Source: Maribacter_C sp947494565 (GTDB taxonomy: Bacteria; Bacteroidota; Bacteroidia; Flavobacteriales; Flavobacteriaceae). Taken from it: a stretch of 64,000 nt of DNA. The notes beneath the pieces were generated by a model. It saw only the letters and a list, made by a program, of their open reading frames with translations. It was not told the origin of the DNA and made no database searches. Location: NCBI RefSeq assembly GCF_047345415.1, contig NZ_JBLFEP010000006.1, forward strand, positions 124,001-188,000, given 5' to 3'. This document shows, piece after piece, positions 17,120 to 26,100 of this stretch; within the stretch, counting starts at the first letter, position 1, and every line of letters starts with the position of its first letter. Made by a program: the position numbers and the translations under genes.

Positions 17120-18118
17120 ATGGAAAAAATCACCAAAGAGGTCTACCTGAAGTGGTATGAGGATATGCTGTTTTGGAGAAAGTTCGAAGACAAGTTGGCA
17201 GCAGTATACATTCAACAAAAGGTGCGTGGGTTTTTGCACCTTTATAATGGCCAGGAAGCCGTTTTGGCCGGAGCACTTCATGCTATGGACCTGACCAAAG
17301 ACCGAATGATCACGGCCTACAGAAATCACGTTCAGCCCATCGGTATGGGTGTTGATCCAAAAAAGGTGATGGCTGAATTATACGGTAAGGTAACGGGTAC
17401 CTCCATGGGGATGGGAGGCTCTATGCATATTTTTTCAAAAGAACATCGTTTTCATGGAGGTCATGGAATTGTGGGAGGACAGATTCCTCTAGGAGCAGGA
17501 ATGGCTTTCGGCGATAAGTATTTTGGCAGAGACAATGTGACCCTTTGCTATATGGGAGATGGTGCCGTGCGACAGGGTGCTTTTCATGAAGCTTTGAACC
17601 TTGCGATGCTTTGGCAACTACCGGTAGTTTTCATATGCGAGAACAATGGATATGCCATGGGTACCTCCGTAGCCCGAACCGCACATTCAACTGAAATTTG
17701 GAAACTGGGCTTGGGATATGAAATGCCATGTGGACCAGTAGATGGTATGAACCCGGTGACCGTGGCCGAAGAAATGAGTAAGGCCATTGAACGCGCAAGA
17801 AGTGGCGGTGGGCCAACGTTTTTAGAAATGAAGACCTATAGGTATCGAGGCCACTCGATGTCCGATGCCCAACACTATAGAACTAAAGAAGAGGTTGAGG
17901 AATACAAAAAAATAGATCCTATTACACAAGTACTCGACGTGATCAAAGAGAAAGCGTATGCTACCGATGATGAAATCACGGCTATTAATAAAGGAGTAAA
18001 GACCAGAGTCGCTGAATGCGAAAAGTTCGCCGAAGAATCAGATTATCCTCCGGTACAGCAATTGTACGACATGGTTTACGAGCAAGAAGATTTTCCTTTT
18101 GTACAACATAAAGCATAA
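17120..18118 (+). CDS. pdhA: Pyruvate dehydrogenase E1 component, alpha subunit
   Basis: With PdhB it decarboxylates pyruvate and transfers the acetyl group to lipoyl-E2. The 332-residue protein shows RGFLHLYNGQEAVLAG, MGGSMHIFSKEHRFHGGHGIVGGQ, the thiamine diphosphate motif beginning MGDGAVRQGAFHEALNLA and ending at ENN (146-176), and YRYRGHSMSDAQHYR, the loop that is phosphorylated in mitochondrial E1. The length is typical for the heterotetrameric E1 alpha. It is followed four bases after its stop by pdhC, so the two are co-transcribed; the beta subunit gene lies separately at 42391. Confidence 0.95.
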   Translation: MEKITKEVYLKWYEDMLFWRKFEDKLAAVYIQQKVRGFLHLYNGQEAVLAGALHAMDLTKDRMITAYRNHVQPIGMGVDPKKVMAELYGKVTGTSMGMGGSMHIFSKEHRFHGGHGIVGGQIPLGAGMAFGDKYFGRDNVTLCYMGDGAVRQGAFHEALNLAMLWQLPVVFICENNGYAMGTSVARTAHSTEIWKLGLGYEMPCGPVDGMNPVTVAEEMSKAIERARSGGGPTFLEMKTYRYRGHSMSDAQHYRTKEEVEEYKKIDPITQVLDVIKEKAYATDDEITAINKGVKTRVAECEKFAEESDYPPVQQLYDMVYEQEDFPFVQHKA

Positions 18119-18122
18119 GTAA

Positions 18123-19781
18123 ATGGCAATAGTAGTAAATATGCCCCGATTGAGTGATACTATGGAAGAAGGCACTGTTGCCGCATGGTTGAAAAAAGTG
18201 GGCGATAAAGTAGAAGAGGGGGATATTCTAGCCGAAATAGAGACCGATAAGGCCACTATGGAGTTTGAGTCTTTTAACGAAGGAACCCTTCTGCATATTG
18301 GGGTTGAAGAAGGAGATACGGCACCCGTAGACGTGTTGTTGGCGATTATTGGTGAAGAAGGAGAAGATATTTCAGGCTTGTTAAACGGAAGTGGAGCTGC
18401 GGAAGTTATGAAGGAAGAAGCGCCAGAACCAAAAACCGATGCCGCCCCACCTACGGATTCCGATTCGAGCGCAACGGAAATTCCTGAAGGTGTCGAAGTC
18501 ATCAAAATGCCGCGACTTAGCGATACCATGGAAGAGGGTACGGTGGCAACTTGGTTGAAAAAGGTTGGTGATACGGTAGAAGAAGGTGATATCTTGGCGG
18601 AAATAGAGACGGATAAGGCTACGATGGAGTTTGAATCCTTTTATTCGGGTACGCTTCTATATATAGGAATTCAAGAAGGGGAATCTTCCCCTGTCGATGA
18701 GGTATTGGCCGTTATAGGCCCCGAGGGTACTGATGTAGATGCCGTTTTGAATGCAGGACCTTCCGAGAGTGCTTCACAATCCACAGCTTCTAACGAAACG
18801 AAACAGGAAACAACGGCAACTACTGACGATAAGCCTATTGCCGAAACCAAGGGCGTGCATGACGGGCAACGGATATTTGCTTCGCCATTGGCCAAAAAAA
18901 TGGCGGCCGATAAAGGTGTTGATTTGGCCGATGTAAAAGGCTCTGGAGACCATGGTAGAATTGTCAAAAAAGATATTGAGAACTATAGCCCTGCCGCTAC
19001 GGCTACCGCGGCTATAGCCACTCCTGTTTCTGAGACGGTTAAAGATACCATTGATGTATCGGGAAGTGCCATAGCACCTATTCGACTGCCGGTGGGTGAG
19101 GAAAGTTCGGAGGAAGTGAAGAATTCGCAGATGCGGAAAACTATTGCCAAACGTTTGGCTGAGTCAAAGTTTACTGCACCCCACTACTACTTGACTATTG
19201 AAGTGGATATGGATAATGCGATCGCATCCCGGAAACAGATCAATGAGTTACCCGATACCAAGGTTTCGTTCAACGATATGGTAGTCAAGGCCTGTGCCAA
19301 TGCCTTGAAAAAACACCCTCAAGTGAATACTACTTGGAAAGGCGATACAACACAATTCAATCATCATATCAGCGTAGGTGTGGCCGTAGCTGTAGCCGAT
19401 GGTTTGGTTGTTCCGGTCTTAAAGTTTACGGATCAGATGAGTTTGACGCAAATCGGATCGGCGGTCAAAGACTTGGCAGGTCGAGCAAGAAATAAGAAAT
19501 TGACTCCGGCGGAAATGGACGGTAGTACTTTTACGGTTTCCAATCTGGGAATGTTCGGTATTTTAGAATTTACGTCCATTATCAATCAACCGAACTCCGC
19601 AATATTATCCGTTGGTGCAATTGTTCAGAAGCCTGTCGTCAAAAATGGGGAGATTGTGGTCGGTAATACGATGAAGTTATGTTTGGCCTGTGACCATAGA
19701 ACCGTTGACGGTGCTACTGGAGCACAGTTTTTGCAAACGCTTCGCGCGTATTTGGAGAACCCGGTAACCATGTTGGCCTAA
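18123..19781 (+). CDS. pdhC: Pyruvate dehydrogenase E2, dihydrolipoamide acetyltransferase
   Basis: E2 forms the core of the pyruvate dehydrogenase complex and passes acetyl from E1 to CoA. The 552-residue protein has two N-terminal lipoyl domains, each with ETDKATMEFES (lipoyl Lys 43 and about 164), joined by an acidic, Thr/Ser-rich linker; a peripheral-subunit binding domain (FASPLAKKMAADKG...GSGDHGRIVKKDI, about 252-290); and the catalytic domain with MRKTIAKRLAESKFTAPHYYLT and the active-site DHRTVDGATGAQFL near residue 524. The two lipoyl domains are almost identical in protein but differ at many third codon positions, so the duplication is not recent. It is followed by a strong terminator. 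Confidence 0.95.
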   Translation: MAIVVNMPRLSDTMEEGTVAAWLKKVGDKVEEGDILAEIETDKATMEFESFNEGTLLHIGVEEGDTAPVDVLLAIIGEEGEDISGLLNGSGAAEVMKEEAPEPKTDAAPPTDSDSSATEIPEGVEVIKMPRLSDTMEEGTVATWLKKVGDTVEEGDILAEIETDKATMEFESFYSGTLLYIGIQEGESSPVDEVLAVIGPEGTDVDAVLNAGPSESASQSTASNETKQETTATTDDKPIAETKGVHDGQRIFASPLAKKMAADKGVDLADVKGSGDHGRIVKKDIENYSPAATATAAIATPVSETVKDTIDVSGSAIAPIRLPVGEESSEEVKNSQMRKTIAKRLAESKFTAPHYYLTIEVDMDNAIASRKQINELPDTKVSFNDMVVKACANALKKHPQVNTTWKGDTTQFNHHISVGVAVAVADGLVVPVLKFTDQMSLTQIGSAVKDLAGRARNKKLTPAEMDGSTFTVSNLGMFGILEFTSIINQPNSAILSVGAIVQKPVVKNGEIVVGNTMKLCLACDHRTVDGATGAQFLQTLRAYLENPVTMLA

Positions 19782-19809
19782 ACCAAGAAGATCTAAAATC
19801 TAATTTTGG

Positions 19810-19841
19810 AAAAGCATCTGCCAACTGGTGGATGCTTTTTT
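19810..19841 (+). terminator. Terminator after pdhC
   Basis: AAAAGCATC and GATGCTTTT form a nine-pair stem with additional inner pairing CCA/TGG, followed by a T run, 28 bases past the pdhC stop. Confidence 0.85.
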
Positions 19842-19867
19842 GTCTTTAAAACTATAAAACGAATTGT

Positions 19868-20791
19868 ATGAGGTACTTTCTATTCTTGATTATCTGTCTG
19901 GCAGTGGGATGCAAGGCGATGCCGGAACCTTCAACTGCTGAAAGGGTAGGCGAAATTATGGATTATATGGCCTCTGATGCCCTTCAAGGCCGTGAAGCGG
20001 GAACAGAAGGTATCGCCGTTGCAGCGGATTATATTGAAACGCTTTTTAAGGAAAATAAAATCGCACCTTATTTTAAAAGTTATCGAGATACCCTTTCGAA
20101 TTTTGAGGGTGTTGCGTATAATGTAGTGGGTTATCTTGAGGGGAAGGATAAAAACCTCAAAGATGAATTTATTATTATAGGGGCGCATTATGATCACATT
20201 GGTATTACCAATTCGCCAACTACCGATTCGATAGCCAACGGGGCCAATGACAATGCTTCGGGCACTACCACGGTTTTAGAATTGGCACGGTATTTTGGCA
20301 AAACAAGAACGAATAAGCGTAGTATTATTTTTGCTTTGTTCAGTGCGGAAGAAAAAGGACTTTTAGGCTCCGCCCATTTGGCCGAAAAATTGAAGGCGGA
20401 GAATTTGAACCTGTACACTATGTTGAATTTTGAAATGGTGGGAGTTCCCCTCAGGGAAAAAGATTATTTGATGTATGTCACCGGATATGAAAAATCGAAC
20501 CTAGCGGAAGTAAGTAACAGCTATAGTAATGAGAAGCTTATAGGATTTTTACCCACTGCGAAAGACTTCAACCTCTTTCAACGATCGGACAACTATCCCT
20601 TTCATGAAAAATTCAATGTTCCTTCGCAGACCTATTGCACTTTTGATTTTACCAACTTTGAGCACTACCATAAAGTAGGGGACGAAAACGCACTTATGGA
20701 CTTTGAACATATGGCATCTCTTGTCAATAAGTTGGTTCCTGTTTTCGTAGGCATCGTTAACGCTCCAAATCGAGAGATAAAATATAATTAG
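19868..20791 (+). CDS. M28-family zinc aminopeptidase, lipoprotein
   Basis: This 307-residue lipoprotein (LAVGC, Cys 15) is an M28 peptidase. The zinc ligands are visible as GAHYDHIG (His 107), NGANDNASG (bridging Asp 128), and FSAEEKG (Glu 161 catalytic and 162 metal-binding). The segment DALQGREAGTEG near the N-terminus is typical of secreted M28 aminopeptidases in Bacteroidota. It would cleave N-terminal residues from peptides outside the cytoplasm. The SDR gene begins at the next base after its stop, so both are probably expressed together. Confidence 0.9.
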   Translation: MRYFLFLIICLAVGCKAMPEPSTAERVGEIMDYMASDALQGREAGTEGIAVAADYIETLFKENKIAPYFKSYRDTLSNFEGVAYNVVGYLEGKDKNLKDEFIIIGAHYDHIGITNSPTTDSIANGANDNASGTTTVLELARYFGKTRTNKRSIIFALFSAEEKGLLGSAHLAEKLKAENLNLYTMLNFEMVGVPLREKDYLMYVTGYEKSNLAEVSNSYSNEKLIGFLPTAKDFNLFQRSDNYPFHEKFNVPSQTYCTFDFTNFEHYHKVGDENALMDFEHMASLVNKLVPVFVGIVNAPNREIKYN

Positions 20792-21469
20792 ATGGCAAAT
20801 GTAATTATAACGGGATCAAGCAGGGGAATTGGCTTTGAATTGGCAAAACTGTTCGCCGATTCAGGACATCAAGTGTTGGCGCTTTCACGAAATGATAGTC
20901 CAATACTTGATTTAGGACACCCGAATATTAGTGTGTTTCCATTTGATTTGTCTAAGCCCAATGATCTCGAGCGCCTGACCGACTTTCTTCAAAGCTGGGA
21001 AACGGTTGATATTCTTATCAACAATGCAGGTAAGCTTTTGAACAAGCCTTTTTTGGAAACTTCGGCGCAGGAGTTTGAGGAGGTGTACCGTGTCAATGTT
21101 TTTGGGGTCATGGCCATGACCCAAGCAGTGCTTCCAAAGATGCCCAGAACTGGTCACGTGGTGACGATCAGTTCTATGGGAGGGGTTCAGGGTAGTGTGA
21201 AATTTCCGGGTCTTTCTGCATATAGTTCTAGTAAAGCAGCCGTGATTACGTTGACCGAATTGTGGGCCGAAGAGTTCAAGGCGTCCGGTCCTTCTTTCAA
21301 TGTGTTGGCCTTGGGGGCTGTGCAAACCGAAATGTTGGAGGAAGCTTTTCCGGGATATCAAGCGCCAATTAGTGCGTTGGACATGGCAAGGTATATCATG
21401 GACTTTGCCTTGATTGGATCTAAACTCTATAACGGAAAGTTATTACAAGTTTCCAGTAGCACTCCTTGA
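20792..21469 (+). CDS. Short-chain dehydrogenase/reductase
   Basis: The 225-residue protein has the classical SDR features: the dinucleotide-binding TGSSRGIG (7-14), NNAG (77-80), a catalytic Ser in ITISSMGG (about 128) and YSSSK (Tyr 144, Lys 148). It is cytoplasmic with an NAD(P)-binding fold and no other domain. Start and stop of neighbours abut (the M28 stop ends at the base before its ATG), suggesting coupling. The substrate is not evident; an oxidoreductase of the clan that includes carbonyl and sepiapterin-like reductases is possible. Confidence 0.92.
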   Translation: MANVIITGSSRGIGFELAKLFADSGHQVLALSRNDSPILDLGHPNISVFPFDLSKPNDLERLTDFLQSWETVDILINNAGKLLNKPFLETSAQEFEEVYRVNVFGVMAMTQAVLPKMPRTGHVVTISSMGGVQGSVKFPGLSAYSSSKAAVITLTELWAEEFKASGPSFNVLALGAVQTEMLEEAFPGYQAPISALDMARYIMDFALIGSKLYNGKLLQVSSSTP

Positions 21470-21478
21470 TTCGTACGT

Positions 21479-22087
21479 TCATTGTTGAATAATGGATACT
21501 CTTTGTATAGTATCTAGCTCGGGAAACGCCTCAAAATATGTTGTACGATCGTTGTAGAGTAAGTCAAGTTTTGCAGCTGATTTCCCTTCATATCCCGAAA
21601 AGAGGGCCGTTACGACCTCCATTCCTTTGGTTACTTTTCCAAATGCAGGAAACCCGACTACTCCCTTGTAATTAAGGGTGTCAAGTCTTAGGTTGTCGGT
21701 AAGGTTGATATAAAGTTCCGTCGATCTTGTTTCTATCCCACTGCGTGCAAAGCTTAGAGTGCCTTTTGTATTTCCTAAAATGACTTTTTCATCTGGAACC
21801 TTGATTCGGTTCCAACTCTTTGAACTAAGGGTGTCACTACTGCCGAACTGGGCGACAAAATTTGGAATCACCCTATAAAACACACCGTTTTCAAAATGCT
21901 TATGGTTCACCAGTTGAAAGAACCGATCGGCGGCTTTAGGACTCCACTTTCGTTGGACCTCAATTTCAAAAATACCTTCCGAGGTCTCAAATCGAGTAAT
22001 AAAAATCTCAGGAGCTATTTCTTTAGCCCACTTTGGAAAACCACAACCAATCAATAAAACGGTAAATAAGCCAATGATTGTTTTCAT
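21479..22087 (-). CDS. Cyclophilin-type peptidyl-prolyl isomerase, lipoprotein
   Basis: The 202-residue protein begins with a lipoprotein signal (VLLIGC, Cys 15) and a cyclophilin-like domain with DRFFQLVNHKHFENGVFYRVIPNFVAQFG, KGTLSFARSG, ELYINLTDN and FPAFGKVTKGMEVV. It would assist folding of exported proteins in the periplasm or at the outer membrane. Some canonical residues differ: the usual GTGGESIYG loop is replaced by SSDTLSSKSWNRI, so isomerase activity may be weak. It converges with the SDR gene with nine bases between stops. Confidence 0.88.
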   Translation of the reverse strand: MKTIIGLFTVLLIGCGFPKWAKEIAPEIFITRFETSEGIFEIEVQRKWSPKAADRFFQLVNHKHFENGVFYRVIPNFVAQFGSSDTLSSKSWNRIKVPDEKVILGNTKGTLSFARSGIETRSTELYINLTDNLRLDTLNYKGVVGFPAFGKVTKGMEVVTALFSGYEGKSAAKLDLLYNDRTTYFEAFPELDTIQRVSIIQQ

Positions 22088-22115
22088 TTGGAAAATTGGT
22101 TCATATGCTTCAAGC

Positions 22116-22544
22116 TTACATCATCTTTTGTCGAGTCGATAACTTTGAGCCAATTTTTCCGCCTAGCCAGGCCATAGGCAGATAGGCGAGAAGAATATCG
22201 GTGATGGCAAAGCAAGTCGGCCCGGGAAGCATGTAGTTAACTATGACTCCTCCAATTAGGAATAAGATCCCAATGCCAATCGCAAATTTCATTTTATGCT
22301 TCGTCGCTATCCAACTTGCTATAAAGGCTCCCGTTAAGGTACCCAAAGCATGGGCCAAGAAGGGAAATACGAAATATTTGAAATCTAAGGTCGGCAGTAC
22401 TTCCCCCAAGGCCTGCATGTCGGTGGGGTCAACCCCTGGAATGGGGAGTATGCTATGGCCTAGGTTAACAAGTGCCATATTAATGGCGCTTCCCCCAAAC
22501 CAACCAATTACAACAGCTAAAATATTTCTTACTACGGAATTCAT
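22116..22544 (-). CDS. Small four-span membrane protein
   Basis: This 142-residue protein has about four hydrophobic segments: near 6-28 (ILAVVIGWFGGSAINMALV), 58-80, 87-106 (IGIGILFLIGGVIVNYMLP) and 113-135. The pattern GWFGGSAINMALVNLGHSILP and the AHALGTLTGAFIAS segment are typical of small uncharacterised integral membrane proteins common in Bacteroidota. It is 28 bases downstream-facing of the cyclophilin gene on the same strand. No catalytic motif is seen, and I cannot assign a function. Confidence 0.75.
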   Translation of the reverse strand: MNSVVRNILAVVIGWFGGSAINMALVNLGHSILPIPGVDPTDMQALGEVLPTLDFKYFVFPFLAHALGTLTGAFIASWIATKHKMKFAIGIGILFLIGGVIVNYMLPGPTCFAITDILLAYLPMAWLGGKIGSKLSTRQKMM

Positions 22545-22726
22545 GGGTGCCCTATTTCAGGTCAAGGTAATAAATTAAAAATTATTGCCCTATGGGATAT
22601 GAAGGGTTGAACTGTGTAAGGAATACATTGCTAAGGGCGACTTCATCGCCTTATTCCAAGTATCGATGAAACATGGGCCTTTCACTGTTTTGATACGACA
22701 AGGTATTCTTTGAGCACTAAATGACT

Positions 22727-22734
22727 TATTTTTG
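22727..22734 (+). promoter_or_regulatory. -7 promoter element giving a near-leaderless transcript
   Basis: TATTTTTG exactly matches TAnnTTTG and ends only five bases before the ATG at 22740, so transcription would start at or next to the start codon. Confidence 0.45.
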
Positions 22735-22739
22735 ACGTA

Positions 22740-23339
22740 ATGGATGACGTTTTGAAAAAATACCTTCCTGAACGGGCCGTTTCGCCTTGTCTAGCTTTAA
22801 TCAAGGAGACCGGGGTACATCTAAAAATTGTCAATGAACGGGTGACTCGTCATGGAGACTATCGGAAAATGCCCAATGGTCAACACCAGATTACCGTAAA
22901 TGCCAATCTCAACAAGTATAGGTTTCTCATTACTCTGGTGCATGAAATAGCACATTTGGTTGCATTCGGCAAGTATGGGCGTCATATCAAACCACATGGT
23001 ATTGAGTGGAAGAAAACCTTTCAATTCATGATGCTTCCCTTCATTCGACCTGAGATTTTTCCATCAAAATTGTTGCCCATTTTAGCCAATCATTTCAAAA
23101 ATCCCAAGGCGAGCAGCGATACGGATGCAAAATTATCAGTAGCTTTAAAAAGTTTTGATTTTCGAGACGACTCAAAATCATATGTTTTTGAATTACCATA
23201 CGGTAGCGTTTTTCGCATGTATAATGGTAAATTGTTTCAAAAGGGAAAGAAGCGCGTTAAGAGATATGAGTGTATTGAATTGGCTTCGGGAAAAATGTAT
23301 TTATTTCAGCCAAATGCTGAGGTCGAATTAATGAATTGA
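22740..23339 (+). CDS. SprT-like zinc metalloprotease domain protein
   Basis: The 199-residue protein carries the SprT-type zinc site LVHEIAH (His 68, Glu 69, His 72) with a third His in HIKPHGIEW (about 86). The N-terminal segment, an ITVNANLNKYRFLITLVHEIAHL helix and the C-terminal beta-rich part are typical of the bacterial SprT family. Members of this family in eukaryotes cleave DNA-protein crosslinks; the bacterial role is not settled. It is cytoplasmic. It is followed by manC 87 bases later on the same strand. The promoter places the start codon almost at the transcription start. Confidence 0.88.
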   Translation: MDDVLKKYLPERAVSPCLALIKETGVHLKIVNERVTRHGDYRKMPNGQHQITVNANLNKYRFLITLVHEIAHLVAFGKYGRHIKPHGIEWKKTFQFMMLPFIRPEIFPSKLLPILANHFKNPKASSDTDAKLSVALKSFDFRDDSKSYVFELPYGSVFRMYNGKLFQKGKKRVKRYECIELASGKMYLFQPNAEVELMN

Positions 23340-23426
23340 ATCCTTTTTTACTAGAACAGAACACTGTATTAATAGGGGTAGCACTGATGAAAACTGAAGC
23401 GCCACCCCGCTCGTAATATTGAATAA

Positions 23427-24506
23427 ATGAATAAAAACTATTACGCCGTTTTAATGGCCGGGGGAGTGGGATCCAGATTTTGGCCTATCAGTACCTCAGC
23501 GTATCCGAAACAGTTTCATGACATGTTAGGTACTGGCGATACCCTGATACAAAAGACATTTAAGCGTTTGAATAGGTTTGTTCCAACGGAAAATATTCTG
23601 ATTTTGACCAATGAGCGCTATAATGATTTGGTCTTGGAGCAATTGCCCGCGGTCAAACAAGAGCAGGTGGTTTTAGAGCCTGCGATGCGAAATACGGCGC
23701 CTTGTATCTTGTACGCCGCTTTGAAAATCCATAAAATGAATCCTGATGGGGTCATGATAGTAGCTCCTAGTGATCATTGGATCGAGAATGAGAAAGCATT
23801 CGAGACTGATGTAGTTAGCTGTTTTGATGCCTGCGAACAAGAAGCTGCACTCTGTACTTTAGGGATCACACCTACCTTCCCGAATACAGGTTTTGGGTAT
23901 ATTGAATTTGAAAAGGAGGGAAAGACTAATTTGAAAAAGGTAGATCAGTTTCGTGAGAAGCCGAACTATGAAACGGCCAAAGACTTTTTGAACCAAGGTA
24001 ATTTTCTTTGGAACGCGGGTATTTTTATGTGGAGTGTAACCACTATCATCAATGCGTTTAAAACGCATCAAAAAGAATTATATGAACTTTTTGAAGAAGG
24101 TATTTCTGCTTATAATACTGATGCGGAGGCAACTTTCATTAAGGAGAATTACCCAAAAGCCGAGAATATTTCCATCGATTACGCCATTTTAGAAAAGTCG
24201 AAGTCGATCTATGTACTTCCGGCATCCTTTGACTGGAATGATTTGGGCACATGGGGTTCGTTATATGAGAAGCTCGACAAGGATGCGGAGCGTAACGCTG
24301 TTGTCAATGCAAGGGTACTTGCAGATGAGGCACATGGGAACATGATACGTAGCTCAGGAGACAAAATTGTGGTGGTCGACGGATTAGATGACTATATCAT
24401 TGTAGATAAGGAAAATGTACTTTTGATTTATCCAAAAGCCAAGGAACAAGATATCAAACAAGTCTTGAATGCGGTACGTGCCAAGTTCGGAGACGAATAC
24501 GCCTAA
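23427..24506 (+). CDS. manC: Mannose-1-phosphate guanylyltransferase
   Basis: This 359-residue nucleotidyltransferase makes GDP-mannose from GTP and mannose 1-phosphate for polysaccharides or glycoconjugates. The signature AGGVGSRFWPIS (11-22), PKQF, EPAMRNTAPC, VAPSDHWI, TGFGYIEF and FREKPNYETAKDFL, and NAGIFMWS with DWNDLGTWGSLYEKL, are intact. It lacks the phosphomannose isomerase domain seen in bifunctional ManC. The next gene begins two bases after its stop. Confidence 0.93.
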   Translation: MNKNYYAVLMAGGVGSRFWPISTSAYPKQFHDMLGTGDTLIQKTFKRLNRFVPTENILILTNERYNDLVLEQLPAVKQEQVVLEPAMRNTAPCILYAALKIHKMNPDGVMIVAPSDHWIENEKAFETDVVSCFDACEQEAALCTLGITPTFPNTGFGYIEFEKEGKTNLKKVDQFREKPNYETAKDFLNQGNFLWNAGIFMWSVTTIINAFKTHQKELYELFEEGISAYNTDAEATFIKENYPKAENISIDYAILEKSKSIYVLPASFDWNDLGTWGSLYEKLDKDAERNAVVNARVLADEAHGNMIRSSGDKIVVVDGLDDYIIVDKENVLLIYPKAKEQDIKQVLNAVRAKFGDEYA

Positions 24507-24508
24507 TA

Positions 24509-25978
24509 ATGAGTGAAGAACTTGACCAAAATAATATAAGCCCCTCGGAAGAACCGGTTCAAAGCAAAGAAGATGTCAAAAAGGATTTTCAGGGTCTTTT
24601 GGGCAGTATCAAGAAGTTTCTATCCGAACTTCTGGATATTCGAACGAACACCGACCAAGAAGCAACTAAAGAGGCTATTATTGCGGATATTCCTTTTAAA
24701 GGACATACCTCGTGGATTCTAATTTGTTCTATTTTTATCGCGTCGGTAGGGCTAAACGCGAATTCTACTGCCGTCGTTATCGGGGCCATGTTAATTTCAC
24801 CACTGATGGGGCCAATTCTTGGAATGGGTATGTCTTTGGCGATTAATGACATCGACACGCTGAGAAGGTCCTTGAAGAACCTCGCGGTTATGGTAGTTCT
24901 TAGTGTACTTACAGCTTATCTGTTCTTTGCTATCTTTCCCATAAAAACAGAATCCTCAGAGCTATTGGCAAGGGTCAAACCCGATATAAGGGATGTGCTT
25001 ATAGCCTTTTTCGGAGGATTGGCACTGGTTATTGCAAGAGCCAAAAAAGGAACCATTGCCACCGTAATTTTTGGTGTGGCTATCGCCACGGCCCTTATGC
25101 CTCCTTTATGTACGGTCGGCTATGGTTTGGCAATCGGCAGATGGGATTATGCAGGGGGAGCGCTACTTCTTTTTGGCATCAATACGATTTTTATCGGCCT
25201 AGCTACTTTTTTGGTACTTAAAATCTTGCGTTTTCCTATGGTGCGCTATGCGAACTCAAAGCGACGCCGTTTGATAGCCCGTATGGTTTCAGCGATAGCT
25301 TTGGCGGTGATGATACCTGCCGGATATATCTTCTGGGGTGTTTATCAAGAGTTTCGATTTAAAAGTGATGCCGACCAGTTTATCTCTCAAAATATAATGC
25401 CCTATAAGTTTACTAAGGATGGACGTTTCTTGGAAGATCTTAGTGATATAGAGTTCAACAAGGGAAAAGCACCGACCATTGAATTAGTGTTCATGGGCAG
25501 TGAGGGCGTTCCTGAGGGTGTCATCGCAACTTGGGAAGCCAACAAAGCACAGTTCAAGCATTTGCAGGATTGTGAATTGAAGATCATACAAGGCTCGCAA
25601 AATCAACAGGCCACACAGCTGAGATACGTAGAAGAATTGTACCAATCGCAAAAAAACGAGCTGCTGGGAAAAGATGAAAAAATCAGATTGCTGGAAGCTG
25701 AATTGGGGCGTTTGAACAAACTGAATGCACGGCAGATTCCTTTTCAGGATATTAGTGCCGAAGCACAGACCAATTATGAGAACTTAGAGTATTTGGCCTT
25801 TTCCAACGCCATCCGAACCGATTTTAAAAAGTTGGATACCGTTGCCGTCTTCGAAGCAAAGTGGAAACGCGAGGCGAGGCGGGCCGACGTATTAAGAGAT
25901 GCCAAAAAACTACATAGTTGGCTAAAGATACGTTTGAAGGATAGTACCATTCTCTTGACAGAAATCATACAAGATTAA
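24509..25978 (+). CDS. DUF389 integral membrane protein
   Basis: The 489-residue protein has an N-terminal hydrophilic region, then at least six membrane spans (about 65-285) with the DUF389 pattern VGLNANSTAVVIGAMLISPLMGPILGMGMSLAINDIDTL, IAFFGGLALVIARAKKG and a final span IALAVMIPAGYIFWG. The C-terminal 180 residues are a soluble domain with a coiled-coil-like stretch (LLGKDEKIRLLEAELGRLNK, about 385-410). DUF389 proteins are membrane proteins of unknown transport function. It begins two bases after manC, so they are likely co-expressed; the link between them is unclear. Confidence 0.9.
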   Translation: MSEELDQNNISPSEEPVQSKEDVKKDFQGLLGSIKKFLSELLDIRTNTDQEATKEAIIADIPFKGHTSWILICSIFIASVGLNANSTAVVIGAMLISPLMGPILGMGMSLAINDIDTLRRSLKNLAVMVVLSVLTAYLFFAIFPIKTESSELLARVKPDIRDVLIAFFGGLALVIARAKKGTIATVIFGVAIATALMPPLCTVGYGLAIGRWDYAGGALLLFGINTIFIGLATFLVLKILRFPMVRYANSKRRRLIARMVSAIALAVMIPAGYIFWGVYQEFRFKSDADQFISQNIMPYKFTKDGRFLEDLSDIEFNKGKAPTIELVFMGSEGVPEGVIATWEANKAQFKHLQDCELKIIQGSQNQQATQLRYVEELYQSQKNELLGKDEKIRLLEAELGRLNKLNARQIPFQDISAEAQTNYENLEYLAFSNAIRTDFKKLDTVAVFEAKWKREARRADVLRDAKKLHSWLKIRLKDSTILLTEIIQD

Positions 25979-26100
25979 ATAGATAACAAGAAAAAGACTA
26001 CTTCTTGCTAATTTCATTGCTACGAGGGCTACACAGTTTGGCATAATCCCTTTTCAACCAAGATGGTTATTGTATATTATCGGTGCAAAAAATGAGGGTA

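Noticed and set aside
18123..18740. Lipoyl domain duplication in pdhC as a recent DNA repeat
   Set aside because: The two domains differ at many silent positions, so the similarity is protein-level and old.
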